The position numbers and the translations under genes are program-made. A DNA stretch of 64,000 nucleotides from Siphonodentalium dalli (taxonomy: Eukaryota; Mollusca; Scaphopoda; Gadilida; Siphonodentaliidae): assembly GCA_032622095.1 (NCBI GenBank), contig CP136065.1, positions 156,185,577-156,249,576 of the forward strand. The letters run 5' to 3'. Of this stretch, positions 22,829 through 33,896 are shown piece after piece; the first letter of the stretch is position 1, and every line of letters begins with the position of its first letter. Below the pieces are notes generated by a model that saw only the letters and a list, made by a program, of their open reading frames with translations, did no database searches and was not told the origin of the DNA.

Positions 22829-23195
22829 TTATATGGGCTTTGCGACATTTTCTATAGCTATAATGGCGAACGTTCTTTGTCTTAAACGCAGATTGGAATT
22901 CAAATTATATTTGAAGTTTTCTAGAGTTTCAGAATTTTCCAGTTCATCAGGTAATTGATTCCACTGGCGTGTTGTCGCGGGCATGACTGAGCGTTGATAA
23001 GATGATGTGTCCAAAAAGGGGGGTCTTAAGTCAGTTCTCCGAAAGTCATATATATCAGCCGCTGGGTGTTGACGATTAACAGTGTTGTAAAAATATGCTG
23101 GTGAATTGCGATAGAACATCTTGTGGAATTGATGAAGTTTGAATTTTTTCTTCTTTCACTTAACATTTCCCAACCTAGGTCTGTCAATATATCAA
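22829..23195 (-). pseudogene. LINE ORF2 C-terminal region, copy nearer the 3' end
   Basis: The frame 23119-22829 reads HKMFYRNSPAYFYNTVN, FRRTDLRPPF, QRSVMPATTRQWNQLPDEL and LENFKYNLNSNLRLRQ. These blocks (short hydrophobic helix, then R..L..P, then W..LP..L) are the widely conserved end of CR1/Jockey-type LINE proteins. A frame change near 23145 separates it from TDLGWEMLSERRK upstream. Downstream, in another frame, come HIIHTQFRLECSN and, after a further frameshift, the CACGEVETADHFLLC segment (about 22740-22700). Confidence 0.75.
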
Positions 23196-23492
23196 TTCAA
23201 ATTATATTTGTAGTTTTCTAGAGTTTCAGAATTTTCCAGTTCATCAGGTAATTGATTCCACTGGCATGTTGTCGAGGGCATGACTGAGCGTTGACAAGAT
23301 GATGTGTCCGAAAAGGGGGGTCTTAAGTCAGTTCTCCGAAAGTGATATATGGCAGCCGCTGGGTGTTGACGATTAACAGTGTTGAAAAAATATGCTGGTG
23401 AATTGCGATAGAACATCTTGTGGAATTGATGAAGTTTGAATTTTTTCTTCTTTCACTTAACATTTACCAACCTAGGTCTGTCAATATATCAA
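23196..23492 (-). pseudogene. LINE ORF2 C-terminal region, tandem duplicate
   Basis: A copy of 22899-23195 offset by 297 bp, with the frame 23416-23192 (FYRNSPAYFFNTVNRQHP, QRSVMPSTTCQWNQLPDEL). A few substitutions separate the copies. It is joined upstream, across the hAT-like element, to the thumb region. The duplication is not a multiple of a codon-level repeat unit seen elsewhere, so it is a local rearrangement within one dead LINE. Confidence 0.75.
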
Positions 23493-23497
23493 TGCTG

Positions 23498-24694
23498 CAG
23501 GGTTGGGGTAATCGTAATCAGTAATCGTAATCAAAGTAATCGATTACAAAATTTGGAGTAATCGTCTGTAATCAGTAATCATGACATTTCTTGATTACAA
23601 GTAATCGTAATCGTAATCGATTACTTTCAAATGTACCTGTAATCATGATTACATTTTGATTACTTTTTGATTACTTTTACTAAAATATCCATATGGATGG
23701 CTATTGGATACTCATACTCTCATACTGTGGAGTGTGAAAAGATACAAACAACATATTAGAAAGTTAGTACAATTATGTCATGTGTTATGTTAGTGGTACA
23801 GTGTGTATGTATATTCTGGCAGTGTACACAGATAACAACACACAATTGTTGAATACAACATGAATGGCAATAAACTTGTGATACAGACAATGAAATGTTA
23901 TAATATGAATAAATATGCTAGCCAACTTCAATTATGACTAAATTGAATTGGGATTGCTGCAGACAATGGCTGTAGAGTCACACTGGTATACAATAGGGCT
24001 AATTAACTGAACAAAGCAGGTGTGATGTACATCGGTAGACCTAATTAGCTGGTTTGTCATTTACTGCACTCGTGGAGTTAAGCCTCATTTAATCCTCATC
24101 AGGATTAACAATGGATGATCATCAAATAAATCTTAGTGTTATCTTCATTGTGTTGGGTATTGAATCTAACAGAACATGCAAATAATTTATAATTGTTTCT
24201 GGTGATATTTTCATAAATAGTATGCGTTAGTTTGAATGCATGTAAGAAAATTTAAAATATATTAAAATATATTTACTTAAATAAATACACATAAACATAA
24301 TGTATTCCCAATAAATTGGTGAATAAATTCATGATGAAACCTTTCCAATACATGTAAATGGAAAAAGTTTATATGTTTATTTTATTGCTTGCATCTTTCT
24401 ATTGTTTCAGTCGTTTCTTGTTTCCATGTTATGCAGTGATGTCTTTATTCAATCAAATTTGATAATTTAATTTGAATTATTTCATTATTTATTCCTATGC
24501 GATCAAAATGGTTGTAAACTAACAATTCTAATCAGATGTAATCAAAAAGTAATCGATTACATTTACTAAAGTAATTGTAATCGTAATCGATTACATTGGA
24601 AAAAATGTAATCAGTAATCGTAATTGTAATCATGTAAATCAAAAGTAATTGTAATCGTAATCGATTACATTGGCATGTAATCGCCCCAACCCTG
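23498..24694. mobile_element. non-autonomous hAT-like DNA transposon, 1197 bp
   Basis: Ends are CAGGGTTGGGG at the left and CCCCAACCCTG at the right, perfect inverted ends of 11 bp. They are flanked by an exact 8-bp duplication, CAATGCTG, at 23490-23497 and 24695-24702. An 8-bp duplication with CAG..CTG ends is the hAT signature. Both subterminal regions are crowded with GTAATCGATTAC and TAATCAGTAATC words on both strands, a pattern seen in transposase-binding subterminal repeats. The centre (about 23700-24480) is AT-rich and codes for nothing. Both duplications lie inside the LINE. Confidence 0.9.
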
Positions 24695-24880
24695 CAATGC
24701 TGTTTATGCTTCTTGTCCCCCGTTGCTATTCTAGCAGCCTCAAATTGATTTTTTTTCAATTAGCTCACTTTCTGCTTGCGTGCAGTTATCCCATACGGGT
24801 GAAGTTCATTCCAACACGGGTCTTATATAAGCAAAATATATTCTCTCTATAGTTATACGGTCCAGATAGTATTTTCTTAC

Positions 24881-27800
24881 AACATGGACGCCGTGTTTTA
24901 AGACGAGGCATTATAAGTAAATTTGATGCAAATTTTAGAAAGAAAATCTTGAAAACTGTATACAAATGTAGATATTGTTGTGAAGCTAAGACACATTGGT
25001 AGCGGCTTGAAACAAAGTTGAAGCTCCCCGGTCCAAGACGGCCACCGAAATGGCCACCGGAAGTGGAAAATGTGACTATTTTTCACTACTGTTTTCTAGA
25101 TTAGTTTCTGCTGTTTGGAACTCGTTGAGAATTGCGACTTTATTTCTTTATTTTGTTATGTTAACTGATCATTGGAGCAATGAAATATGCCATTATGTGG
25201 GTCCCAGGTCTTTCCAATCTCTCAAAATTTAGATTTTACAAAACGCGATATAAAATTTCATAAAAAAACCACCATTGGCATTCTAGTCATATTACAAAAA
25301 GAAATGAGCAGAACTGTGCAATGTAAGTGATGCATACATTTACTTATGAATGTTCCAACTCAATGGAACCAAAATTGTCACTTTGACTAAAAAGGACTGC
25401 CAAAATGGCAGCCATATTGTGGAAAATGGTAGATATATTGCCCCAGCGCGCCTTGCAATCAATTACAGGTTGTGGTTGATGAATAAAATCGACTTATATT
25501 CCTTCTATACATTGAATACTAACATTGCTGATGAACCTTGGTTAATAGTTACAATTGTAACCAATGAAATTACCAGACATATTGGATTTTTCTCTCACAA
25601 ACGTGATATCAAAATCCGCGAAATTTAACATTTCAGGTTTGGACCATTTTTTAAAAGTAATCTTTGTTATGAAAGGTATTGTTTTGAACTGTCTTAAATG
25701 TGTCACACAGATGTGTTTTAGACAAAATTACTCAAGATGGCTTGCAAATGGCAACCAAATTTGGTAAAATGCACATATATCCCGGACATTATTCTCTGCT
25801 GTTCTGAAAAGGTAGCAAATTGTGACTGACTTGGTTATTAAAATGTGACTTCATCGACTGACAATTAAACATCTCTATCGATCAACATATACTTATTGCG
25901 GAAAGCGATAGCCACCCAAATGTACACCTTTGCGACACCCATGGCCATACCGTCACTCTATATATATATATACACCACCAACGTGACCATATAGCCACTC
26001 TCTTTATATACAAACACCCCACCTATCACCATACAACCACGAGTCACCATGCAGGCACACCAGGTATACTCATACACCTCGTACAGTCCCTCCTTGTATA
26101 CCTATATTCTCCTCACTATTGGTCAAGCAGTATCTCTCTGTATACCTATTCGCCACAACCATGGTCATAACCACTCAATATATACATATACCCACACACA
26201 TGGCCATTGAGTCGTTCCAGGTATACATATAGACATCGCCAATGGCAATATAGACAATTGCTTTATACACATACACATCACCCACGACCATACATCAGCA
26301 CTTGGATGTACATGTACACCTCACACATGACGATACAGACAAGAGTCACAATGCATGCGCACGGGTATATACTCCTACACCTGACCCATGACAATATGGT
26401 CACTCCCTGTATACCTATTCTCCATAATCAGGATCATAGAGTAGCATCTTATATACATATTCACCTTACCATTGACCATATGATCACTCCCAGTAAACCT
26501 ATTCGCCAGACCCATGGCCATAAAGCCACTCAACATATACACATACACCCCACCATGACAACAGAGTCACTCCATGTATACATATACACATCACCAATGG
26601 CCATATGACCACCCGCTTTATAGACAAACACCACACACATGACCATACAGCCACAATTGGGTATACCCGTACACGACCATACAGTAATGAGTCACCACGC
26701 ACGACCACGACCATATAGTCACTCCCTGTATTCACCACATTCATGATCATACAGTCACGCAATGTATACATATTCACCTCACCATTGCCCAAAGTCTCCA
26801 CATCCATGGCCACATAACCACTCAAGATATACATATACACCCTACCCATGGCAATAGAGATACTCCAGGTATACATATACATCTCACCAATAGCAATCCA
26901 GCCCTTCCATATATTCAAATACCCCGCACACGGCCATTCATACCTTTCACACATGACAATTCAACCACTTGCTGTGTACTCACACACCACATCCATGATC
27001 ATACAGCTAATCCATGTATACATACACACTCATCAAGTGCAATACATCCAACAACATAAATACATATACAATCCACCCAGTGTCATGGCGGCACTCCCTA
27101 TATTCCCACGTGCAAGTCAATGACCATCCAGCTATACTGCAGGTATGTATATACACTTCAATTATGACCATACAGTCATTTCATGTACCGTGTACACCTT
27201 GTTCATAACCATACAACCACTCCCTATTTATTTATATATACACCCACCTATGATCATATAGCCACCAAATATATACACATACACCCATATGTGACAATAC
27301 AGCAACCAAGGTATACCTCTATATCCCACCATGACGATACAGTCACTCCATATATACACAAACAACACGCAGACGACCATAATCTCATACCCATACAACA
27401 CATCAATAACCATAAGGCCACATCCGGTATATCAGTGCATTAACATAAACATAGTCACTCCCTGCATACGTATTCACCTCACACATGACCAAACAGCCAC
27501 TCCTCGTATACCTATACAACCCAACATGGACACCCAGCCCATGAACATATAGTCACTTATTGTAAACATATTCACATCATTCATAACCATAAATTAACTC
27601 CCTGTATATCTATTCACTGGGCCAGGGTGCCACATATTATGGTCCCTCTCAGTTCGTTTTCAAGTTCTGCCCATTTCCTTTCAAAAACATGACAAGAATA
27701 CCAAAATTCCACACTGCATCCTTTGAAATTAAATTGCCATGCCTCATAAGTACTGGGTCAATCAAATGGAACATTGGGTTGTCAGTTGATTAAGTAACAT

Positions 27801-28757
27801 GTTTAGTAAGTGATTCATAATTTGCTACCTTTTCGGAACAGCAGAGTATAATGTTCGGAATATATGTGCAATTTACCAATTTGGTTGCCATTTTGCAAGC
27901 CATCTTGGGTAATTGTGTCTCAAAACACCTCAGTGTGACACATTTAAGATAGTTCAAAACAATAAACACCTTTAATACCAAAGATAGTACAATTTTATTT
28001 GAAAAACATTTCCAAACCCGAACAGTTAATAAATGTCCGATTTTTGATCACGTTTGTTGAGAGACAAATCCATTAATTATGGTAATGTCAGTGGTTACAA
28101 TAGTAGCTATTATCAAATGTGCATTAGAAATGTTAGTATTCAATGTATAGAAGGCATATAAGTCGAGTTCATCTATCAACTACAACTTGTAAGTAATTGC
28201 AAGGCGCGCTGGGGCAATATATCTACTTTTTTCAATAATTTAGCCACCATCTTCAAGTTGGCCGTCATTTTGAGTCAAAGTGACAATTTTGGTTCCACTG
28301 AGTTGGAATATTCATAAGTAACGGTATGCCTCAATTACATTGCACAGTTAAGCTCATTTCTTTTTGAAATGCAACAAGAATCCCAATGGTGATTGCTGGT
28401 GTAAACTTAATATTTTGAAAGATCGGAGCGCCTGGGACCCAAAACAATGGCACATTTCATTGCTTCAATGATCAGTTAACATGAACAAATACAAAATAAA
28501 GTCGTATTTCTCAACCAGTTCCAAACATTTGAAACTAATAACAAAAATATTAGTGAAAAATAGTCACATTTTTCACTTCTGGCGACCATTTTGGTGGCCA
28601 TTTTGGACCGGGAGCTCCAATTTTGCCATAAAACGCTAGCATTGTGTCTTAGCTTCACAACAATATATACATTTGTATACATATGTCAAGATGTTCTCTC
28701 TATAATTTGCATCAAACTGACTTATAATGCCTTGTCTTAAAACATGGCGGTCATGTT
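24881..28757. mobile_element. 3.9-kb fold-back element with ~1-kb inverted arms
   Basis: The left arm (24881-25875) is the diverged reverse complement of the right arm (27790-28757). Matching anchors are AACATGG-CGCC-TGTTTTAAGA at the tips, TTGTTGTGAAGCTAAGACAC, AATGTGACTATTTTTCACTA, CCAGCGCGCCTTGCAAT, and TCTGCTGTTC-GAAAAGGTAGC near the inside. The centre is the minisatellite at 25900-27640. No transposase frame was found, and target duplications were not identified. Long arms with a repetitive core resemble Foldback/Galileo-type elements in structure only. Confidence 0.8.
25900..27640 (+). repeat. degenerate minisatellite, unit about 45 bp
   Basis: A loose unit recurs throughout: ACCATACAGCCACTCC, then TGTATACATATACACC, then TCACCCATG. 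Spacing is near 45 bp with much drift. It forms the loop of the surrounding fold-back element. The long open frames on both strands here (His/Thr/Tyr-rich on plus) come from the repeat and are not taken as genes. Confidence 0.7.
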
Positions 28758-29229
28758 GGACGCCATATTCTTTCGTGTCTACGCGACCACTTTAGTTTTG
28801 TGTTAACATTGCTTAAAAGTTGAGGGACATAATAAGGAAGAAAATGAGTGGGTGAAGTTAAGTCCTGTGGTGTGGGGTATATGGGTACCCTATCAGCTTG
28901 CAGACTATTATATTTGCGTTTTCATTGCCGTCACGTGACCTTTTGACCCCTGGTGACGTCGTCAGTGACAACGTCATACATGTTTGGCTACCGGTTAAAA
29001 TCCAATCACAATGACATCACGTATATGGGATACCGTTTAACCCAACCCATCATAATCGTAAAATAATGGTAACTGAGTAAGGTTAAATTTGACCCAGTAG
29101 GTACACTAGGGCCCAACATATTTGCTGTTAACATATTTTTTCCTGAATAATACACATTAGGGAACATGAAAATACCAAAGAAGTTGAGTTATGGGGGGCA
29201 CCAGGGGTCCTACCAGCCCATGGACTATA
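28758..29229. other. no recognised feature
   Basis: Contains two loosely similar segments (around 28860-28910 and 29185-29225, sharing TATGGG-ACC and GCAGACTAT/GGACTAT words). No gene was seen. Confidence 0.3.
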
Positions 29230-30130
29230 TCTCTTCATTCCTCATGGAAAGATCAATCAATGTAAAGGTCGGGGACGACATTAAATCGTCAGCCTTAAAG
29301 CCGGAACGCCCCAGGGGTCCGTATTAAGTCCGTTACTATTCTTAATAAACGTCAACGACCTAACAATCCACTACACAACATACAAATCCAACAATTCGCA
29401 GATGAGCTATGCCTTTGTAACATAGGGGGAAACATCAGAACGTTGGAATTCAGACTACAAAAACAACTCAACGATCTGAAAGGGTTAACGCCAAAACAAA
29501 AACGCAGTTAATCCTCTTTAGCAAAAAATATACGAAATACAAACTTAAACTGTCCATTTATGGGGAAACTTTCGAACAAACACAAGAGGCAACACTCCTG
29601 GGCATAACTCTCGACCAAAAACTATCTTTCCATACACACATTAAAAACATCTCAACCAGGGCCAATCAGAGAATTGGGTTATTACGGATGCTCAGGGGCA
29701 CATCATGGGAACTCAATCCAGAAACTCTAATTAAGCTTAATAAGGAATTTATACGCACAATCATGGATTATGGGGCCATCATAACCGCAGATTTACCCAA
29801 AGCTACACTCAACAAACTTCCAGTAATCCAAAACAAAACCTTGAGAATGGCACTCAAAGAAAATATTCGAACCCCATCAGGGCATTACATAATACAGCCG
29901 ACATACCCCCGCTCCAAGTTAGACTTCAAACTCTAGCGGAAAACTCTCTAATTAGACTACAAGGCAGCACCTTATTTAAAGAACTCGAACTTAGGAGAAA
30001 ACTACTGTCCAAAAACAAAACATGAAACCAGGCCGGCGAGATTTGGGATATTTCTGTGCTATGCTGGGATAATCCTCCTTAATGGCCGCACCAATAAACT
30101 CCAAATTTAATAAATAAACAATCAACAAAC
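29230..30130 (+). pseudogene. LINE reverse transcriptase fragment, palm to C-terminus
   Basis: The plus strand reads SSFLMERSINVKVGD, then after a 1-base frame change GTPQGSVLSPLLFLINVNDL (RT block B). A second frame change leads to IQQFADELCLCN, where FADE stands in place of the catalytic FADD/YADD: the second Asp is Glu, so this copy is inactive on that ground alone. Block E follows (ATLLGITLDQKLSFHTHI), then the frame 29688-29936 with LRMLRGTSWELNP, IMDYGAIITAD and NKTLRMALKENIRTPSG. A further shift gives LQTLAENSLIRLQG. It ends in an A-rich stretch near 30110-30135. Confidence 0.8.
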
Positions 30131-30149
30131 ATACAAATAGGCCTACATC

Positions 30150-30771
30150 TTAAGAACTTCATAAGCACGCGAGCTCGATTAGGCTACTAACACAGTCGAG
30201 ACAAACGGGTGGTAAGTCTAATAATCGAAATTTCATCTCAGCTACCCACGGATGTGCATATAAATAAGCCAAATGTGAGTGTCTTTTATACATCTGGTAG
30301 TGTAGTAAAATTAACCAGATTGAGTCGCTAATGAAGGATGCACATAAGAGTAAGCGGTTAAGATATAAAGCCATCAAATCAGTAACCCTCCATTTGGGTA
30401 CAAATAATGTAACAAAATGTAACAATAAGCCGGAGTGCGTCAAAGTAGCATTCACAAAGAGCATTCCAAAAGTGTTAGCTAAATCCCCCAAAGCATTCAT
30501 AAATGTGTATAGTATTCCTCCAAGGAATGGTGATGGCAAGCATATTAAGAAGCTTAATGGCTACAAAACAGAAGTAAATTAATCTCTCTGTGAGTTTTGT
30601 AAAGATTTCCCAAAAGTAAATTTTGTTGACAATGACAATTTGTTAATTAGCTTCGGATGTGTTGTGATAAGTTTGTTCAACAAGAGTGATGCATCTGGTG
30701 TGCATTTTAGCCCGGATGGTAAGAAACGGTTGGCTGAGACATTGGAGAAAGTGGTTGAGTAGGAAAGAAAG
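30150..30771 (+). pseudogene. LINE ORF1-type SGNH/GDSL esterase-like domain, broken
   Basis: The frame 30331-30582 holds VTLHLGTNNVTKCNNKPECV, where GTNN is the block III motif of SGNH hydrolases, then AFTKSIPKVLAKSP and INVYSIPPRN. After one in-frame stop at 30580 the same frame continues with FVDNDNLL and SGVHFSPDGKKRLAETLEK, where HFSPDGK carries the catalytic-His block V. The N-terminal GDS block is not readable; a related part (NVSVFYTSGSVVKL) is in another frame upstream. Esterase domains of this kind occur in ORF1 proteins of CR1-like LINEs. It lies just upstream of an endonuclease fragment on the same strand. Confidence 0.7.
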
Positions 30772-30899
30772 AGGAAGCGCAGCGGCCGAACGACTGGGTC
30801 TGGAAAGAAGAAGTCTGCGAAGCATGCTTGATGGGAGAGCGAACTGACTGAGTGTATTGAGAGTTGTGACAATGTTCCCCTGTCAGACACTGATCGCCT

Positions 30900-31030
30900 G
30901 AAAATATTGGGGTTGAATGAATGTTTGTGGACTCAATAGACGGTTAAACTATCCCGACTTTTGAGATCTAATTGATGAATATGATATCTTAAGTTTTTCA
31001 GAGGTGAACTATTTCACCTGTCGGAGTAGG
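30900..31030 (+). pseudogene. LINE endonuclease N-terminal fragment
   Basis: About 30945-31005 reads NYPDF, a stop, then DLIDEYDILSFSE on the plus strand, resembling the first part of LINE endonucleases where a YD-I-CFSET motif includes the metal-binding Glu. It ends within ~30 bp of that. With the esterase-like domain upstream, the order ORF1 then endonuclease fits a 3'-truncated LINE. Confidence 0.5.
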
Positions 31031-31726
31031 ACACGCTTGGCGTATCCGTAGTATAAGCCATGATCTCATTCAAACAACAAACTAACCTGCTAACCTTGTG
31101 AAATCATTACACATCACAAATCAATCAGTTCACAAACCCGACCACAAAACATGACTAACACCAATATCAAAATCTAGGTTATAGCGGGCTTACGCCCTAG
31201 ATGACGCCGGGCCGTTGTTGACTGTCCCGGGCGTAGTAGGAAACGCTTGTGGTACCCGTAGTATAAGCCATCGAATAATTATCTCTTTCAAACTGTTAAC
31301 AAAACTGCCAATACAAATTTGCAAATATATGCTTTCACCCGCGCCCGTGCATATGGGATGATGGATGTGAGTGAAAATCGGAAACACTGCCTAACACACC
31401 AAACCTTCCGAAAATACACTAAACAACCTAGTCCTGCCTAAGCTGTGTCCTCAGATCGAGATCGAAATACACAACCAGGTCTGACACTCACACAGGAGTG
31501 AAAGGCGGGCATTGCACCATCAAGTGTTGAGGAGCCCCGATCGACCTTAAGTCAACTGGCTGGCATTCCATCCTCTTCCTAGCGTTGAGCCCGTAGTAAG
31601 GCAACTGGAGTCCATGCAAGCACAAAACAGGACACTAGATTACAATAATTCATCACTCAAAATAATATATTCGGATTGGGGGGACTTTGCTTCTTGCTGC
31701 TTCTCAAAAACCCTACAGAGGAATTA
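31031..31726. other. unclassified, with a ~207-bp-spaced direct repeat
   Basis: GTAGGACACGCTTGG then CCGTAGTATAAGCCAT (31025-31062) recurs at about 31232-31270 as GTAGGAAACGCTTGTGG then CCGTAGTATAAGCCAT. Spacing is about 207 bp. No coding sequence was seen. Confidence 0.45.
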
Positions 31727-31802
31727 CAGCATACAACAGTGGGTTGTGGGAAAGGGTTGACAGCCCTTTCAAATCTTCCCGGGTATCATCCCAAACTCCA
31801 AA
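31727..31802 (+). repeat. direct repeat C, solo copy
   Basis: Reads CAGCATACAACAGTGGGTTG, then CCCTTTCAAATCTTCCCGGG. This is closest to the left copy at 20415-20504. No Gag-like frame is attached; a family B element follows directly. Confidence 0.6.
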
Positions 31803-32130
31803 CTTTGGCTACATGCCCCGTCCCATGTGAGGGAGGGGTATTGTTCAGACGGGAAATGTTGGAAATAAAGGTTTTCGGAGAACTGGAGATAACTAACAGA
31901 ATTTGAGTTAGGTATGGAACAAAGGAAAACGATTGTGTTAGGGATAGCAGGAGGCAGAGAGAGAGAAAAGATAGAGAGATGGGAGGAGAAATTAGAAGAC
32001 AATAGTGGGACAGATGAAGTCGTGAGATGATGGTAGTGGTGGTCTGTTTTCAATGACTGTGTTATTGCGTGCTTAAAACTGATGCTCGTATATAGTAATC
32101 GTCATGCGTCAGGCACCATGGGAGGAGGTC
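31803..32130 (-). repeat. LINE-like 3' end, family B, without A-tail
   Basis: Colinear with 5865-6130: GTGAGGGAGGGGTATTG, CAGACGGGAAA, GTGTTAGGGATAGCAGGAG, a GA-rich tract, and CCATGGGAGGAGGTCAATC. The tail with GACAACAAGC is missing, so the junction with repeat C is internal to this element. Confidence 0.55.
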
Positions 32131-32149
32131 AATCATAATTACTGTTAAT

Positions 32150-32701
32150 CGGTTACATCCATCAAAACTTCAAAAGTAAGTAAACATACAGCCAGAAACG
32201 AGTGTCCAACAGCACTGACCCGAAACAGGACAATTCCCTTTTCAAGGGTGTTCACCGTGAATATCGCATCGTCCTTCGTATATACAGTACTCCCCCGTCC
32301 CCTGGAAGCCCTATGTACGAAATCCCCAGTTTCCGAGACGGTCGATTGATGCGTATTTATACTCGTCGTGTATATAAACGCTCTTTAACAACGACAGCGC
32401 AGAATGATAACAAATTTCACGTATTCAATACGTTGTGTGAATTTAGAGTTGTCCGTCCTGCATCTGGTCACACACATCAAAGAGACCATTAAACCCATCA
32501 ATTCCAACGACGGTGGCATTTGAAAGGTGAAGGAATGGTCCGATGACACTGCCCGTGGCTTTTTACCCTTAGATAGCAAGTTTCGGCTCAATCGGTCGAG
32601 CCGTTTTCGAGTCTATAAAGGACACACATATATATATATTCCGTAGTTCTCAAAATATATAGTAGTGGATCTATTCCGTAGTTCTCAAAATATATAGTAG
32701 A
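32150..32701 (-). mobile_element. Helitron-like fragment joined to the next element
   Basis: Contains the family body (GGCTCAATCGGTCGAGCCGT, then GAGTCTATAAAGGACACACA) and two successive tails (CAAAATATATAGTAG at 32653-32667 and at 32686-32700). The second tail ends in AGTAGA directly against CTAG of the next element. The left end is not defined. Body blocks also occur in 33440-33868 and 50466-50873. Confidence 0.55.
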
Positions 32702-33868
32702 CTAGCAGGTTAGCCCGCCACTGGCGGCAATCGTCAGAAACATGACAATTTTTAATATTTTTAATTACTTTTTTAATTACTTTTTTTAATTAATTATTTA
32801 ATTTAATTTTTTGTTTTTCAATGAGTTAATTGTGCCTTTTTAATTTTTTAATTGAATTTTTTGTTTTTCAATTTTACCCGATTTTTTGGGGTTTTTCAAT
32901 GAACCCATCCATGACACTTTCCGTATTTAGCAAGTTTGAGCTCAATCGGTTCGAGTCTATAAAGGACACACACATATATATGACACTTCCCGTAGGTAGC
33001 AAGTTTGAGCTCAATCGGCATTCCCTGGAATTTCCCAGAAGATATTATATATATGACACTTCCCGTAGGTAGCAAGTTTGAGCTCAATCGGCATTCCCTG
33101 GAATTTCCCAGAAGATATTCATGGGGAGGTCAAGTGACCAATTTTGAAATTTGCTGGTCGCATTCGTCTGTAGGTCTGAGGAATTCTCGGCTAGATATTG
33201 TTACCAACATGACATATTTAAATTAATCCCGCCGTGCACCCCCAACACCAACGCGACGTAATTTTGGTACCATGTGTTGCGTTCTAAAAATAGGTCGATT
33301 GCAGTGGATTCGTAGATGACGAAATATGAGTGCGACAGAGAATATTGTTTGATCGAAAGCATTTGAATTAATACGTCACAAGACTCGCCTTGATGCTGGC
33401 TAATAGATATTTGTCCCTGCTAGGTGTTGGGAATGTGAATTAAAATTGCCGTGGGGGTGCCGTGTGGGTCTAATCCGATGAAAATGTCCCCGTTCATAGG
33501 AAGCGAGTTCCAGATAACGTAAACAAACGCCGTCCCCCGTTCAGTATGCGAAAGCCGAAGGGAATAAAGAGCGTTAACCGGTTAACGAACCCAAATATGG
33601 AAGATCTTTGTCAACGACACTGCAGATAGGAACGCTCTTTAACTATCAACGCTGTTAACACCGACGTGCCGTTTTTGTGACTGAGAGTGGAGAACGGGTG
33701 CTCTGAGCTTCCCCAAAATGCCGCGACTACCATTCCCGTTGGTTTTTAACCTTAGATGGGAAGTTTGAGCCCAATCGGTGCAGCCGTTTTCGATTCTATA
33801 AAGGATATACACACACACACATATATATATATTTATATACGTAGTTATCAAAATAAATGGTAGATAAT
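32702..33868 (-). mobile_element. Helitron-like non-autonomous element
   Basis: The left end CTAGCAGGTTAGCCCGCC reads on the minus strand as a 3' end with hairpin CCGCC-AGT-GGCGG, then CTAG. The right end CAAAATAAATGGTAGA at 33853-33868 reads as a 5' TCTACCATTTATTTTG. Inside are an AT-rich low-complexity stretch (32735-32890), three near-identical pieces with AGCAAGTTTGAGCTCAATCG (32930-33120), and a body related to 50466-50873. No Rep/helicase frame is present. It could be a composite of more than one copy. Confidence 0.55.
33557..33646. repeat. short inverted repeat with TAAAGAGCGTT ends
   Basis: AATAAAGAGCGTTAACC near 33556 and GGAACGCTCTTTAACTA near 33630 form inverted ends about 85 bp apart. 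The right half (CAACGACACTGC-GATA-GAACGCTCTTTAACTATCA) is shared with 50634-50670. It may be a very small MITE carried within the Helitron-like body. Confidence 0.45.
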
Positions 33869-33896
33869 AGCAAGTCAATAGCATACAAAACTATCA

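Larger units (their letters stand above)
22590..24880 (-). mobile_element. LINE C-terminal half, tandemly duplicated and split by a hAT-like element
   Basis: Minus-strand reading from 24880 gives a LINE thumb region (YFAYIRPVLE, SPVWDNCTQ, FEAARIATG). It is cut at 24703 by the hAT-like element and resumes at 23497 with DILTDLGWEMLSERR. The next ~297 bp are present twice (23492-23196 and 23195-22899). The C-terminal Cys/His region (RLECSNLNDDL, CACGEVETADHF) then ends near 22590. The RT core upstream of the thumb is missing: the 24.9-28.8 kb fold-back begins at 24881 and no LINE sequence was found beyond its far end. Confidence 0.8.

Noticed and set aside
26207-27552. Frames of 60-151 codons, His/Thr/Tyr-rich on plus and Val/Tyr-rich on minus
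   Set aside because: They lie wholly within the ~45-bp minisatellite and drift with it. No domain or codon signal.
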